From the NCBI RefSeq assembly GCF_026212465.1, contig NC_080059.1:19773319-19837318 (forward strand): a DNA stretch of 64,000 bases, given 5' to 3'. This document shows, in pieces, positions 22,573-33,939 of the stretch; the stretch's first letter is position 1; the number at the start of each line of letters is the position of its first letter. This DNA is from Amaranthus tricolor. Its lineage: Eukaryota; Streptophyta; Magnoliopsida; Caryophyllales; Amaranthaceae. Below the pieces are notes generated by a model. The model saw only the letters and a list, made by a program, of their open reading frames with translations. It ran no database searches and was not told where the DNA came from. Made by a program: the position numbers and the translations under genes.

Positions 22573-23785
22573 GGCTTCAAAGATTACTGTTTTTACTTGA
22601 CCAATACTTTTAGGTTTGTCACTAATAGTTGTATTTCTTTGAGTGCTCATTTTTATGATGATAGATATTATGTTATAAATTCATCATTTAATTTATGATT
22701 AAATTATATGAAAGTTCATTTTGATCATATTGAAAAATATTCCATGAAAAACCAAGTTTCTAAAAAGAAATTCGCAAATTAACCAATAAGATGTTCTCAT
22801 GGTGAGACTATTTATATAGAGCTGATTCATTGTATATTTATCGTCTTAAAGTGATTACTTATAATCTTAAAGTGATTAAGTGATCATTTTTTATAATCTT
22901 AAAGTGATCACTTTTTATAGTCTTAAAGTAATCACTTATAACCTTAGAATGTTCACTTATAACCTTAAAGTGATCATTACAATCTTAAAGTCTTAGAATG
23001 TTCAGTTATAACCTAATTGATCATTACAATCTTAAAGTGATCAATTAGAAAAATAGGCTATATAAGCCCATTTCAAGACGAAACGGTATCATCTACTAGA
23101 CAAGTTGGAACAAAATACAAGGTTATACAGAAGGTGTATAGAGCCTGAGCTCTAAGTCTACGCAAAGAAAAAGGTTAAAGCGTAAGCTCAAAAAACAAAA
23201 GACATTCACCAATCACCAAAATAGAAAGATGAGTAAACATCATATAGTCGAGCAGATTAGTCAGAGACATGCGCTCACAATGTAAAAGTTGTATGTGCAA
23301 AACAAATGCCCATGAAAAATATTACTGTACTTTATGATGTGAAGTAATCAATTGATCGTAATTTGTAAAATTTATTTTTAGTTATCAAAAAAACTATCTG
23401 CTATGTTGAACAATCCCAAGAACAATTCTGCACTATACATTAAGGGTGGAACAATTCTAGAGCCACCAAGTACAATCAGTATACATTAATTACAAAACCT
23501 AGATACACACTTGAACTGTCTACTAAATCCTACACAGCCAAAAAGATCTCATCCTTGGGATCCTTGAATAGCCGGATAAATTAACGAGTATACGGTTATA
23601 TGAAATCCGATTTCAATGTTAAAAAGAATTAAAGGAACAAAAAAATCAATGAATTGAATGAATTATGAAACCCTTGGGTTTCCTTCCTGGTTAGTATTGA
23701 CATTTTTCCTGATAACTTGACGAACCTCTCCCCTTATTATCGAATGTGGGAATATAGTACACTGAAGAAATTTCTGCATAATATA
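22573..23785. other. Intergenic between the small gene and HEMA
   Basis: No gene is seen. It contains the tandem array at 22840-23045 (separate entry). The part nearest HEMA (about 23650-23785) must hold the HEMA 3' UTR, since HEMA is transcribed leftwards, but no polyadenylation signal was chosen. Confidence 0.5.
22840..23045. repeat. Degenerate tandem array, unit about 18-30 bp
   Basis: At least nine imperfect copies of AATCTTAAAGTGATCACTTA with variable spacers. Variants are TCTTAAAGTAATCACTTA, CCTTAGAATGTTCACTTA and CTTAAAGTGATCATTACA. AAGTGATCACTT is itself near-palindromic. Confidence 0.8.
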
Positions 23786-26700
23786 TTAATTCTGGATTTG
23801 ATCCAGTTTAGCTCTAACTTTCTGCTCCATTACAGAGACATCGGTCTCCAGACCAAAAATTCTATTCAATGCGTGCATATTCTCAATAGTCTGACTCAGT
23901 GATCTGCCTTCACTCTCATCACAACGAAGGTGCTGCATCGGACCATGCAGTAGCTTGTTCATAAGCCCCTTACTAAGGCCCTCAATCGCTGCCTTCTCTT
24001 TTTTCGAAAGATTATTAATCTTTTTCAAACATTTTTCAAGCTCTACGACTCTTAGTTGATCAGCATATTCTCTCAGTTTTTTAATGGTTGGGACTGTTTC
24101 CAGGGAATCCCTCCAAGATTGAAAATCTTTGACTTCCTCAGCAATGATAGTGTGAGCTTCCATTGCTTTCCTTAAACGGTCCTCCTTATTAGCAGCTACC
24201 ACTTCCTTGAGATCGTCGACATTGTATACTTTCACGTTTTCAAGCTCGGAGACGCATGACTCAACATTCCTTGGAACAGAAATGTCAACAAAATGCCTAA
24301 CACCTCCCTCTTCTGAGCCTACAAGGGGGAGAGTCTGTACATCCTCTTTCAAAAATAGCGGACTATCTGAGGCTGTGCTAGTGAAGATAACATCAGCTTC
24401 AGCAGCACAGGCAAGCATTTCAGTGAGAGGTTTGTAAATGATTTCTACGCCCGGCAATTCCTCACGAATAGCAGCAACTCTCTCCTCACTCCGATTAACT
24501 ACTATCATCTTTTTGCACCCTTTCGAAGCTAAGTGCTTAATCACAAGCTTGCCCATTTTACCAGCCCCAATCACTAACATTCTTGCACTGGAATGGGAAG
24601 CTGCAGGAAGTTTCATCAAGGCCAACTCCACAGCCGCTGAACTCACAGAAACGGCACCTGCAGCTATGCTTGTCTCAGTCCGCACACGTTTGCCAACGGT
24701 GATAGCCTTCTTAAACAACCCACTAATACTCCTCCCAAAGCCTTCAACTCCCTGCCCAACTGTAGTAACATGTTTGACTTGCGCAAGAATCTGACCTTCT
24801 CCCAATACCAAGGAGTCTAGACCTGCTGATACTTCAAAGAGGTGCTGAGTAGCTTCGCTGTTGTATAGCAAAACTCTGTGCTGGCAGATATCCGACACTG
24901 GGACTCCACTAGTCTGCGAACAAGAAAGTCAGATTCTTAGAAATATATGCTCGACAATCTCGCAACACGTAAATTTTTGAAGGAAACTGTTAAGAGAAGG
25001 TTCATGGATAGAGGATTAAACAACATATAAAAATGACAAAAGCAGAGAAACAGAGATCAATAGATAAATAAAGTGATCAAGGTGCATAATACTACATAGC
25101 AGAATCCTCATCATGCTATTATATGGGCTTGATTAGCATAAATACAAATGAGATGTATAGAAAGTTATATGATGACTAAAATTCTTTATTACAGAAGATC
25201 TAGTAGCTTATGTGCACTTGAAATGTAGTTGCAGATATAATGACATGACCGTAAGTTGATGATGTTTGGCAGCGAAAACTAAAAGGACTATCAAAGACAA
25301 CACATCATCTAACAAGTTTAGCAGTTGATTAGACTTTTCAGCTTGGCAAAAGTATGATTCAAAATTGAAATGCAATTTCCAAAACATAACCATAAAGATG
25401 AAAGAATTGCTATTTGCTTCAAATGATGTTTTTTAGCACATAGTGTAAGTAAATGTTATTAGAAAATACCTTGGACATCCATTCAGTGACCTCCTTAACT
25501 CCGCGATGTTGAGACAGTGCAACAACATATATCTCCATCCTATTGCATGTGCCAAGGACAGCAGCCTCCTCAATATGATTCAACTTGCATAGTTCTTCAA
25601 TAGCTCGTGGCCATTCAGCTTCGGGGATGGCAAGCTTTTCTCGCATTTCTACAGGACAAGTATGAACACTGAGACCAATAGCAACAATGCTACTCCTCTC
25701 TTTTGTGTACCCTGAATGATAAGAAAAAAAAAATCAAAATTCAGTAATTGAAGAGCACTCAAACATAAAGAAAAATAAGGAATATATCTAATGGATAATA
25801 GAATCAATAAAAGAATTACACAAAAAACATAAAATAGATTCATAAAAAATTGGGAGAAAACGCTAGTACAGCCTGCAAGGGAGATTGATGAATGCTGGAC
25901 ATTAAGAGTGTGTTAAGAAAAATTCTTAAAAGCCAATTCTGACGAGGCTCGTTTGAACAATTTGCACAAAAGGGGTACATAAGGTCGGATGCTAGCAAAT
26001 AGACGCTCATGGGGATGGTGGGGCATCCCACTGTGTATTTCAATATTAATCCAAGTACCTTTGTGGAAGAATTAACAGAAGAAACTTGCATCAAGCCTAT
26101 TGCCATTATCATTTATCAAGTATAATTCAGAAATAATTTTCACAAATAATATAATACTTCGAAACATAATTACAAAATGTGCAAATCTGGGAAGGGGAAG
26201 ATCCCTCTTAATCTCTTATAATGCCAGTTCTCAAAATTCTTTCATAATTTGCTAAATCAATCAAAGTGGTCAAGTAAAAATCGAAGTGATTGTAATCTAA
26301 CGCAAGAATAAAGCGGAAAAGAGAAGATTTCGAATTCAACATGGAATGGACTAGATGTAGAAAACAGAAGTTGAAAAAATACAATCTAAAAGTCAAAAAC
26401 ATCACTAAAAAAAAGGCCTGAATAGGCATTGAACAACAATTAAAGCTGAAATCAACGTGATCAACACTAAAACAGATTCTCAAACATGGAAAAATCAATA
26501 GACATGGAAATCGAAGAAGAAAAACATACGATCAGCAGCAGAGGTTTTGAGTAATTCAAGAGCAGAAATGCTAGAAGTCCTAATAGAATCCACAGAAGAT
26601 TCAAATGAAGAAACCTCACACCTAGGGTTCACAGATGATAATTTAAGATTAAAATGTCCAGGGCGGGAATTTTTCCCAAAAAATTTAACCGTAGAAGGAG

Positions 26701-26791
26701 AACAAAACATCGATGAGGAAGAGGTGGTGGAACCACCACGAATGAGAGTATTGAAAGCGTAGGATGTCGATAAACTACTGGATACCGCCAT
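23786..26791 (-). CDS. HEMA: Glutamyl-tRNA reductase, chloroplast (three exons)
   Basis: Exons on - are 26791-26530, 25711-25470 and 24913-23786. They join in frame with GT-AG introns (818 and 556 bp) to 1632 nt, giving 543 residues, the length I recall for Arabidopsis HEMA1. The enzyme reduces glutamyl-tRNA(Glu) with NADPH to glutamate-1-semialdehyde, the first committed step of plastid tetrapyrrole (chlorophyll and haem) synthesis. Residues 1 to about 65 are Ser-rich and lack acidic residues, as in a transit peptide. The catalytic domain follows, with the TCNRMEIY motif and nucleophile C143. Then come the LGEGQIL block, the NADPH-binding GAGKMG (284-289), the VDISVPRNV block and the C-terminal dimerisation part with HGPMQHLR. 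The residue before TCNR is Gly (G141), where Ser is usual. Frames open on + at 24207-24794 and 26547-26762 are antisense shadows. Confidence 0.97.
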
Positions 26792-29077
26792 TGAAGACCT
26801 TCAAGAAAGCTTGAATTTGAAGTTGGAAACCTAAGAGAGAGATTTATGTTTTCTTAAATTAAGGAATAAGAATGAGGATGGAGAAATTTTATTGATGGTT
26901 TTTGGTTAATTTGTTGATGTGGGCCGTATAAATACCTAACCTTAACAAAGTCAACTTTGGAGGGAATATTATTAAATTATTATTATTATTTTTATTTTGT
27001 TTTGGTTTGGTTTGAATATGAAGTTTCTAAGGGAGTGTGCTTGGCATAATGATTCAATGTGACTAAAATTGTTTGTATTAATTCAAACTAATCTAAATAA
27101 TTTGTCAATTGTCAATTGTCAATTGTCAAACTAAATGTGCAAGGCAATTGACAATTTCTTTATGGGTTGTTTACTTTACTTCTCCGGTTATTTCGATACT
27201 ATTCATTAAGTACATCGACTTTTATATTATCGGCAATTATAACTTAAATCATAGTCATATGAAATTACTTCAATCGCCTCGATTAAACGTTTATTAATTT
27301 TTAGTTTCCATAATTTTTTATATGTGTAATTAGAAATGTTAATAATTGAATTCGAATATTAGAAGGCGTAAAAAGCAAATAGTGCAAGTTAATAAAAACG
27401 GTAGAAAGTATATTAAAGTAAAAGGTGTTCCATCCCATTTAATTATTGTTATTTTTTTAATTTAATGCTTTTCTTGCTCTTTTTGCCACATATTTAGAAA
27501 TAAATTTTATTACTTTCATTAAATATCATCTATATATTTTAAATTTTTTAATATTATCTATGCAATTAAAATTTTTCTACGTTTTTTTTACCAAATTTCC
27601 ACATTTACTTATAAATGGCCCATTTACAAGATAATGCAAATTCAACAAAATAAAGTAAATCGGGATCAGAAATTTTTCCCACTGAAACTTTCGAGGATGG
27701 TATGTTTGCTCAAATCATATTATTGAAGTCACATCAAATAAAATTCAAATTATGTTTTATAAAAGAAAAAACTAGGAATATTCCAATCATATGAAATATT
27801 TTTAGTTAATCAAAACCGGTAATTACAATTGACTAAATTAGTCACTGTAGAGATAATTTTTAATAAATTTTCGTTTTTATTTTCTTTAATCTAAAAATGT
27901 TATGTTTGATAAATGCCTTATATCGTAAATTGTTATTAAAGATAATGGTTAGTAATGAATTAAAAATAAAATCATTGAATAAAATATCTAAAAATATGAT
28001 GTCCATCTCATAAAGACCAACTCAATTTGATCAATACATATGTTATTAAAATTACGATTTTGAGCCACAATTCTATGACTCTTCAATTTAAAAATAGACG
28101 AGCGATCCAAATTTTAAGTAGGATCTTAATAATGATAAGATTGATCGTACTAATTAGATCAAGAATATAGGTGATAAGATCATAACACGATTTTTTACGA
28201 TCCTACGATCCAATACTAGAAGAGTAATCTCAATCGAAAAAAAATTCTAATAATCCGAGTTAAAATGAACCGAATATTTACATGTAAATATGAATTTCGG
28301 GTTACGTATCGGACATTTAAGTTAAATCAGATTCTAGAACCAACAGCGTTCTAGTGATAAAGAAGTAAATAAGCGACAATGATAATAATAATTCAGAGGA
28401 AGTCTTAAAAGTTTACAACTCGAAAACCTTCTGACCTCATGAAAACCAACTAATGACTATAAGATAAAAGTCATTGCCATAGAAAAATAAATTTAAGTTC
28501 ATCAAATATATAACAATAATCAAATGTATCGGATTACTAAATTACAGGTTTTAATGTCCAATTTTCACTCTTTTAATCCCACCTTCAATCAACCTGTTAA
28601 TTGTCAAATGACAATAACATTGCACGTTCCAAAGAACATAAACCAATACTCATAAGAGACTTCATACAGCGCATTATATAGGCTACATACAAGCAATGAG
28701 TTCATCCTAGCATGCAAAGGCTCTAACAATTTTAATTCATAATTTTTTTTCCTATCCCCAACTCATGTAGTTGCTAGTCCTGTTCGGATCACCAAATGGT
28801 TACCAAAATTTGGAGGAATACACATGGGAGATCTAATCCCAAGGCAACCTTCGACTTAAGACTTTGTCCATCCTGTTCGAGTCGTCAAAGGTAAAGTATA
28901 CATACCCCCATGGTGACCGTAATGATCCACAACTGCCATGGGAACAAATAATTAATAATAATTTCAAGGAAAATTTACTCAAAATAATCTCAACTATCAC
29001 TCGTTGGCCAAAAATAATCGCAACTATCACTTACATTTTAATAATCCTAGCTATCACTTCAATTTGTTCATAGCATA
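26792..29077. other. HEMA upstream region and AT-rich intergenic
   Basis: The HEMA start context on - is CTTCAATGGCGG. A TATA-like GTATTTATAC (- strand, about 26925-26934) lies about 135 bp upstream of the ATG. Farther out there is no gene. TCAATTG is repeated in tandem at about 27105-27128. At 28981-29060 three copies of AATAATC..AACTATCAC or AATAATCCTAGCTATCAC follow each other, which looks like repeat debris. Short frames at 27109-27297 and 28833-29073 have no recognised content. Confidence 0.45.
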
Positions 29078-29866
29078 CTCATCCCCTTTATTACCGGTTA
29101 CAATCGATTAAAACTATACCGTTGGTATCCCCCCTCTTCCCTCTATTTAAATGCTTCTTCTTCTTCTCATTACTCCTCCCTCCACCAATGAACCTTAAAA
29201 CCCCAAAAACTTAAATTGAAAATTGAAAATTTTACTTTTTCTTCCAAATTCGAACTGTATTTTTTCCATTCGTCCAAATTCTGAAAATCTTTTCCAAAAT
29301 AATCATTTAAATCAAACCAAGAAATCAAGTCTACGTCAATTGATATGGTACAACCTTGACCACCAACATAATCTAATCCATTATTTGTCCATTTAAATTT
29401 AACCCCAAACCAAAACTTAGCAATAAACTTATCAAGTGCACAGTCCCAAACAAAAAAAGGAAAAAAAAAACAACATACAAAAACCAATCGAAAAGAACAG
29501 ATTTAACAAAAATTAACCTAATTGAAAACAAATTAAGAAAGGGAAAACGAACATACCATTGAACGACCTAAATCCAACAATGCGCTTGTTCTTCTGTGCT
29601 TCGATTGATCTTCTATACTTCCAAGGAATGGATTTTTAGGGTTAAAAATTTGATTTTGGGGGGGTGGTGGGGGGTATGGGTGGGGGGATTAGATTTGGGA
29701 CTATGGAAGAAATTAGGTGTAAAATTATGGAGGAAAATTAATGGGAAAAGTAGTTGTATACACAATTAATGGGGAAGTATGAATTAAAGACTATAATAGA
29801 ACAATAAAAAAGGAAAAGGAAATTAAAATCATTATACTTGTTATAATCGGTAATAAAGGGGAGGAG
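29078..29866. mobile_element. TA-flanked inverted-repeat element, about 0.8 kb
   Basis: It starts CTCATCCCCTTTATTACCGG and ends CGGTAATAAAGGGGAGGAG. The complement of its right end, CTCCTCCCCTTTATTACCG, matches the left end at 18 of 19 places. TA lies on both sides (29076-29077 and 29867-29868), as for Tc1/mariner-type elements. No transposase is present; a frame at 29170-29487 on - is low in complexity. A G-rich tract lies at 29658-29687. Confidence 0.75.
29658..29687 (+). other. G-quadruplex-capable tract
   Basis: Four or more runs of three to seven G occur within 30 bases, separated by T, GGT-like and TAT spacers (start GGGGGGGTGGTGGGGGG). This fits the canonical G4 pattern with very short loops. 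It lies inside the TA-flanked element. Confidence 0.8.
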
Positions 29867-29868
29867 TA

Positions 29869-31580
29869 TTGTAACACCCCTGAATTTTTTTGACCCCTTA
29901 TACGGAACCAAAACCGCAAAGGACGAGAGAAAATTCGAGTGTTATATTAAAATCAAATAATTGGAAACCTTATAAATGTGAGTAGAAATTTCGGCAGCAA
30001 TTCGACTAAAATTGAGAGCGTGATGGAATATAAAACAAAATAAAATAACTAAACTCATCCAAGGCATCATCGCTTTTAAAATCTCGTACCACAATGGAAT
30101 GATTCATCGTCGGCTCCTCAAATCTTCATGACAAGCTTGGATCGTGGTTCCAGTGTCGATGCTTGAGTTTTATAAAAATAATAATAAAATACTTTAAACA
30201 ATACAAATCTATAACCTATGCAGCGGAAAATTTCAATGATACAAAGGAGGACACAAAGCCTCATATCAAAAACATATATACAAACAAAGTTTGCAAAAGA
30301 CATAAGAACTACAAAATCAAAAGACGTTTACATAATACGAGTTATGCTTCGCACTCCACACTCCCCCAAAGCAATGCAAAAGATTCTCCAGATACCTGGT
30401 ACGCCGGTCTATGATCCTTCTACTGCTCAACATCAAACTAAAGGCCAACGAATCATAGCAGAACAATCATAGAAAGTAGTAAAACAATCAAACATAAACA
30501 CAAACACGTACACGTTAGTAACTAACACCAAATATAATAAGGCCAACATACTAGACATCATTATGTTGTACCACGATATAATTATGATTTCATAAGACAC
30601 AAGCACAACTAGTGACCATTTATCATCCATTTATACTTGTTAATCTCAATTCTTCCTTTCCAACCTGAATAATGCGTTCCTGGGTGGAATGTAAGTCTTA
30701 ATACTCCTCTTTTCAAAAACATAAACTCTGATAAACACGCGTAGTGTCAACTCCTTTAAGGGCACCAACATGCTACTAAACGCTTGACCTTAAAGTAAGT
30801 ATAATCATAATATATCCTTGGGATTCTTAACTCTCATAAGGTATCTTAACATAGGCCTAATCTTTTTATGAAGGAAAACCTTGGGGGTTCACAAGACCCA
30901 TAGGGCACTTCTCACTATAAATCTTGTACCAAAGAATAAACTCTCTATCAATGAGAACCATGGGGTTTGCAAGTCCCACCGAGAACTCAAACATACTCTT
31001 GCTATCAATGAGAACCATGGGGTTTGCAAGACCCACCAGTAACTCAAATATACTCTTGCTTTCAATGAGAACCATGGGGTTTGCAAGGCCCACTGGTAAC
31101 TCAAATATACTCTTGCTATCAATGAGAATCATGGGATTTGCAAGACCCACCGGTAATTCAACTATACTCTTGCTAGCAATGAGAACCATGGGGTTTGCAA
31201 GACCCACCGGTAACTCAAATATACTCTTGCTATTAATGAGAAACTTGTGGTTATCAAGACCCATTAATAACTCAAACATACTCTTGCTAACAATGAGAAC
31301 CATGGGGTTTGCAAGACCCACCAATAACTCAAACATACTCTTGCTCTCAATGAGAACTATGGGGTTTTCAATACCCACCGGTAACTCAAACATACTTTTG
31401 CTTTCAATGAGAACCATGGGGTACTCTTGCTATCAATGAGAACCATAGGGTTTGCAAGACCCATTGGTAACTCAAACATGCTTTTGCTTTCAATGAGAAT
31501 CATGGGGTTTACAAGACCCACCGATAACTCAAACATACATTTGCTTTCAATGAGAACCATGGGGTTTGCAAGACCCACCG
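29869..31580 (-). repeat. Ty3/gypsy LTR-like sequence, left part, probably - orientation
   Basis: It begins TGTAACACCCCTGAATTTT directly after the TA-flanked element. This is the usual appearance of the inverted 3' end of a plant gypsy LTR. Features of such LTRs follow: GCAGCGGAAAATTTC at about 30219, TACTGCTCAACATC at about 30419, and TCAACTCCTTTAAGGGCACC at about 30748. Its distal part is the 57-bp tandem array. It is interrupted by the CACTA element at 31581. Host sequence continues at 35578-35614 and, after the copia insertion, at 40553-40643. Family and full borders are uncertain. Short frames at 30118-30630 are not considered genes. Confidence 0.5.
30949..31580. repeat. 57-bp tandem array, about 11-12 units
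   Basis: The unit is ATGAGAACCATGGGGTTTGC followed by AAGACCCACCGGTAACTCAA and ACATACTCTTGCTATCA. Units start at 30951, 31008, 31065 and so on, with an exact 57-bp period until a shortened unit at about 31405-31430. Because 57 is a multiple of three and the unit lacks stops in some frames, both strands carry long open frames (+ 30924-31439, - 31417-30866) of 19-residue repeats such as LANPMVLIDSKSMFELPVG. The last unit is split by the CACTA element: its remainder ATAACTCAACATA is found at 35581. Confidence 0.9.
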
Positions 31581-31975
31581 CACAGTAAAAAGATCCTTAT
31601 TTTCTCTTATTTTAAGCTTATTTGTATCTTATATTGGAGGTTACTAACAAGAGGGTTACAAATAACACATTATTTGTATTGTTTGAAAACCAAAGATAGA
31701 AATAACTTGTTATTTGTATCGTTTGTTTGAACCTTAAATACAAATGACCTTTTTTGAAATTAAAAATAAATATATAATCTTATATATCTATATCGATTAG
31801 GGATTAATATAATATATTTATAGAGGTCATTTGAGTCTACAATATATAATATACGATTAAATAATACGTACATCAATTCAAAAATATTCTTTTACATAAC
31901 ATCCATCACTATTTTTATATATATGATCACATACGATCGAATAGTAGTACTACTATTGCTTGTACAAATTTACAT

Positions 31976-32074
31976 TTAGTTTAACAAAACATTCAATCTA
32001 AAGAACTTTGCCCATTGCTCACGAACCTCATCTATTTTATCTTGGCTATATGTTCTTGATCTTAAATCATACAC
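31976..32074 (-). pseudogene. Possible last exon of a Ulp1-like (C48) protease ORF of a CACTA element
   Basis: Read from a good acceptor (TTTGTTTTGAAG|GTGTAT) the frame gives 32 residues and a stop: VYDLRSRTYSQDKIDEV, then REQWAKFF. A YSQ..IDEVR.EWA-type tail is common at the end of Ulp1-like proteins carried by plant CACTA elements. The rest of such a protein was not found, so this is only suggestive. Confidence 0.35.
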
Positions 32075-32177
32075 CTTCAAAACAAATAACAAACAAAACA
32101 AATTAAAATAATACATTTATTAATGCAATCCATACAACAAGTGAATACCTCATGTACTTGCAAATAAGCTCAATACA

Positions 32178-32275
32178 ATAAAAGTGGTATTCATAACCAC
32201 CTTCATTCTTTCCCATACCATCAAATAATTTCCCAAAATACAATGAAAGTGGTGTGCATAACCACTTTTTCTCCA
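32178..32275. repeat. Two hairpin repeats
   Basis: AAAGTGGTATTCATAACCACCTT (about 32179) and GAAAGTGGTGTGCATAACCACTTT (about 32245) are two copies of a small hairpin with GTGGT/ACCAC arms. They share the flanking words CAATACAATAAA/AATACAATG and CCCA.A. They lie in the outer part of the CACTA element. Confidence 0.6.
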
Positions 32276-32796
32276 AACTAAGCTATTTAACTAAACAATT
32301 ATCCCAAAACATCACCAAATTAAACAACATAGCTAGAAAGCATAATAAAAATCGAAAAATCAACTCACTTGTTGCAAATCACATTTCAGATGTATACACC
32401 AGGAGCAAGTATGTATGTGATCTCAAGTTGTTTGGAACCTTTTAAGCACCTTGAAAACCATGAACAAAATAAAAGAGTTCTCAAAAAGCAAGCATGTAAT
32501 TTAAAAGTACAAGTAAAAACAATAATGACGGTTGAAGACGGGTGATGAACTAAGAGAAAGTAAAATCAATAACTCTTGATACTCCATATCGGAGACAAAA
32601 GTACTAATCACTTAATTCCTAAATGTACTGAACTTGAGTTATTGATCCTTAATAACCCTTATCTACACTTAATTCCTAAATGTACTAAGCTTGGGTCATC
32701 AACAACATTGCACAACAGAGAAGCAACAACGAATCAGTGCCAAGGTGTCACTTAATTCCTAAATAGCATTTAGAAAGAAAAACAAAAGAGATTACA

Positions 32797-32907
32797 TGAA
32801 AAAAGACAGAAGTCAGTGCCAAGCTGTAACCAAAAAAGTCGGAAGGAAAAATCTACAAGTGCTGCGATAATTACCCCAGTAGCCGTTAGGATCACTGAAA
32901 GACTGAC
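32797..32907 (-). pseudogene. Captured exon of a nucleotide-sugar transporter (DMT/TPT family)
   Basis: The acceptor TTGTTCAG|GTCAGT opens a frame reading VSLSVILTATGVIIAALVDFSF. After one extra base near 32835 the adjoining frame reads DLFGYSLALTSVFF and runs into CAT|GTAATC, a damaged donor. The unbroken family pattern is LT..GV.IAALGDFSFDLFGY..ALTSVFFQ, found in plant nucleotide-sugar transporters. Here Gly in GDFSF is Val and there is a frameshift, so it is not functional. The intact exon borders indicate capture from genomic DNA rather than from cDNA. Confidence 0.6.
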
Positions 32908-33449
32908 CTGAACAACAGCAAAGTGAAACTGTAGAGTTAACAAACAATAATCTTATACTTCTATTTATCATAAGGAAAACAAGCTAATCTTTCAGTTTTA
33001 TGCTCAATAGTAAAGATGATAGCTAAGGATGGAAGATATTTATATAGCTAAAACTTGAAACTGTCTCTCCTACCTAGTGCACTTTGACATATATCTGGGT
33101 TTGGCAGTCAGTTGCATTTAGCTTGCCATTAATATGCAGATTGGCTATTTTGAAATAAGACAACACATAAGCTTCTAAAGTGGTATTGTACTACTGCACA
33201 CCTAATATTTCAATCCTAATCCAGAAACTGCTCCTATACTACACACCTGCTAATTCCATCCTGATCTAACACTTCTTCATTACTCCAATGTCATTAAGTG
33301 ACATCCACCTACACACCCTTTATTTGCTTGAAAAGTAATGCCGTGTTGTTACTTTGGCCTTTAAGCCTTTGCCTATAAGATTTGTAAGCACTAAAATAAA
33401 ACCAATAAAATTTTGTCAAGGCAAAATGTACAAAAATGACTGCCTCTTT

Positions 33450-33451
<2 letters not shown>

Positions 33452-33535
<84 letters not shown>
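33452..33535. repeat. (TA)n microsatellite, about 42 units
   Basis: An uninterrupted TA run of 84 bp inside the CACTA element. The frame open across it (33354-33566, I-Y repeats) is an artefact. Confidence 0.98.
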
Positions 33536-33540
<5 letters not shown>

Positions 33541-33743
33541 GAATAAGGCCAATGGGGTATTTATGATGCGAATTTATAAAGAAGTGGCATTTTAGGATAC
33601 CAGCCGGAGTCATAAATACCCAACCAGGTATAGAGCCAAACTAGTCCTAACCTTCAAGCCAACATCGACAAAAGCAAGATTCATGCACTAAAATGATCTA
33701 AACACTAAAATGATCAACAAGATTCATGCACTCTTTAACTGAC

Positions 33744-33928
33744 CTGCTTGAGCGGAGCCAATTTAGGAGGATCCAAGATGACAATATCCCAAGTCTCATT
33801 TCGAGCAGCTGCATTCTTCATGAAGTTGGTTGCATCTTGTTTTAAGAAGGATATTGCCTCAGCATTTAATCCATTGATAGCAACATTATGTTTTGCAAGC
33901 TCTAGAGTAGGCAGAGATGAAACAATAC
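33744..33928 (-). pseudogene. Captured exon of an RlmI-like SAM-dependent methyltransferase
   Basis: 185 bp between an acceptor (TTGCTAG|GT) and a donor (AAGCAG|GTCAGT) translate to 61 residues containing SSLPTLELAKHNVAINGLNA, FLKQDATNFMKNAAARNETW and DIVILDPPKLAP. LELAK.N...NGL is motif II, and the ILDPPK.AP box is motif IV, of class I methyltransferases of the RlmI (rRNA m5C) group; plants have a homolog with this text. The frame is intact and exon borders are kept. Upstream in the same frame an extra stretch (to 33980, MENMSLDDYLINFDVLL) has no similarity I recognise. Other methyltransferase exons were not found, so it is a fragment. Confidence 0.75.
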
Positions 33929-33939
33929 CTAGCAACACA

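Noticed and set aside
22468..22650. 60-residue - strand frame with a hydrophobic end
   Set aside because: Overlaps exon 2 of the spliced + gene and has no motif. Not excluded entirely, which lowers confidence in the + model.
22840..23045. CRISPR-like array
   Set aside because: Repeats are degenerate, spacers are not unique and even, and the setting is a plant nuclear genome.
24207..24794. Frames on + opposite HEMA exon 3
   Set aside because: Antisense shadows of a strongly conserved coding exon.
30866..31578. Repeat proteins of 171-183 residues on both strands as genes
   Set aside because: Both come from a 57-bp tandem array in LTR-like DNA. No start context, domain or non-repetitive part supports a gene; kept only as a finding.
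33354..33566. 70-residue frame with a long I-Y repeat
   Set aside because: Produced by the (TA)n microsatellite.
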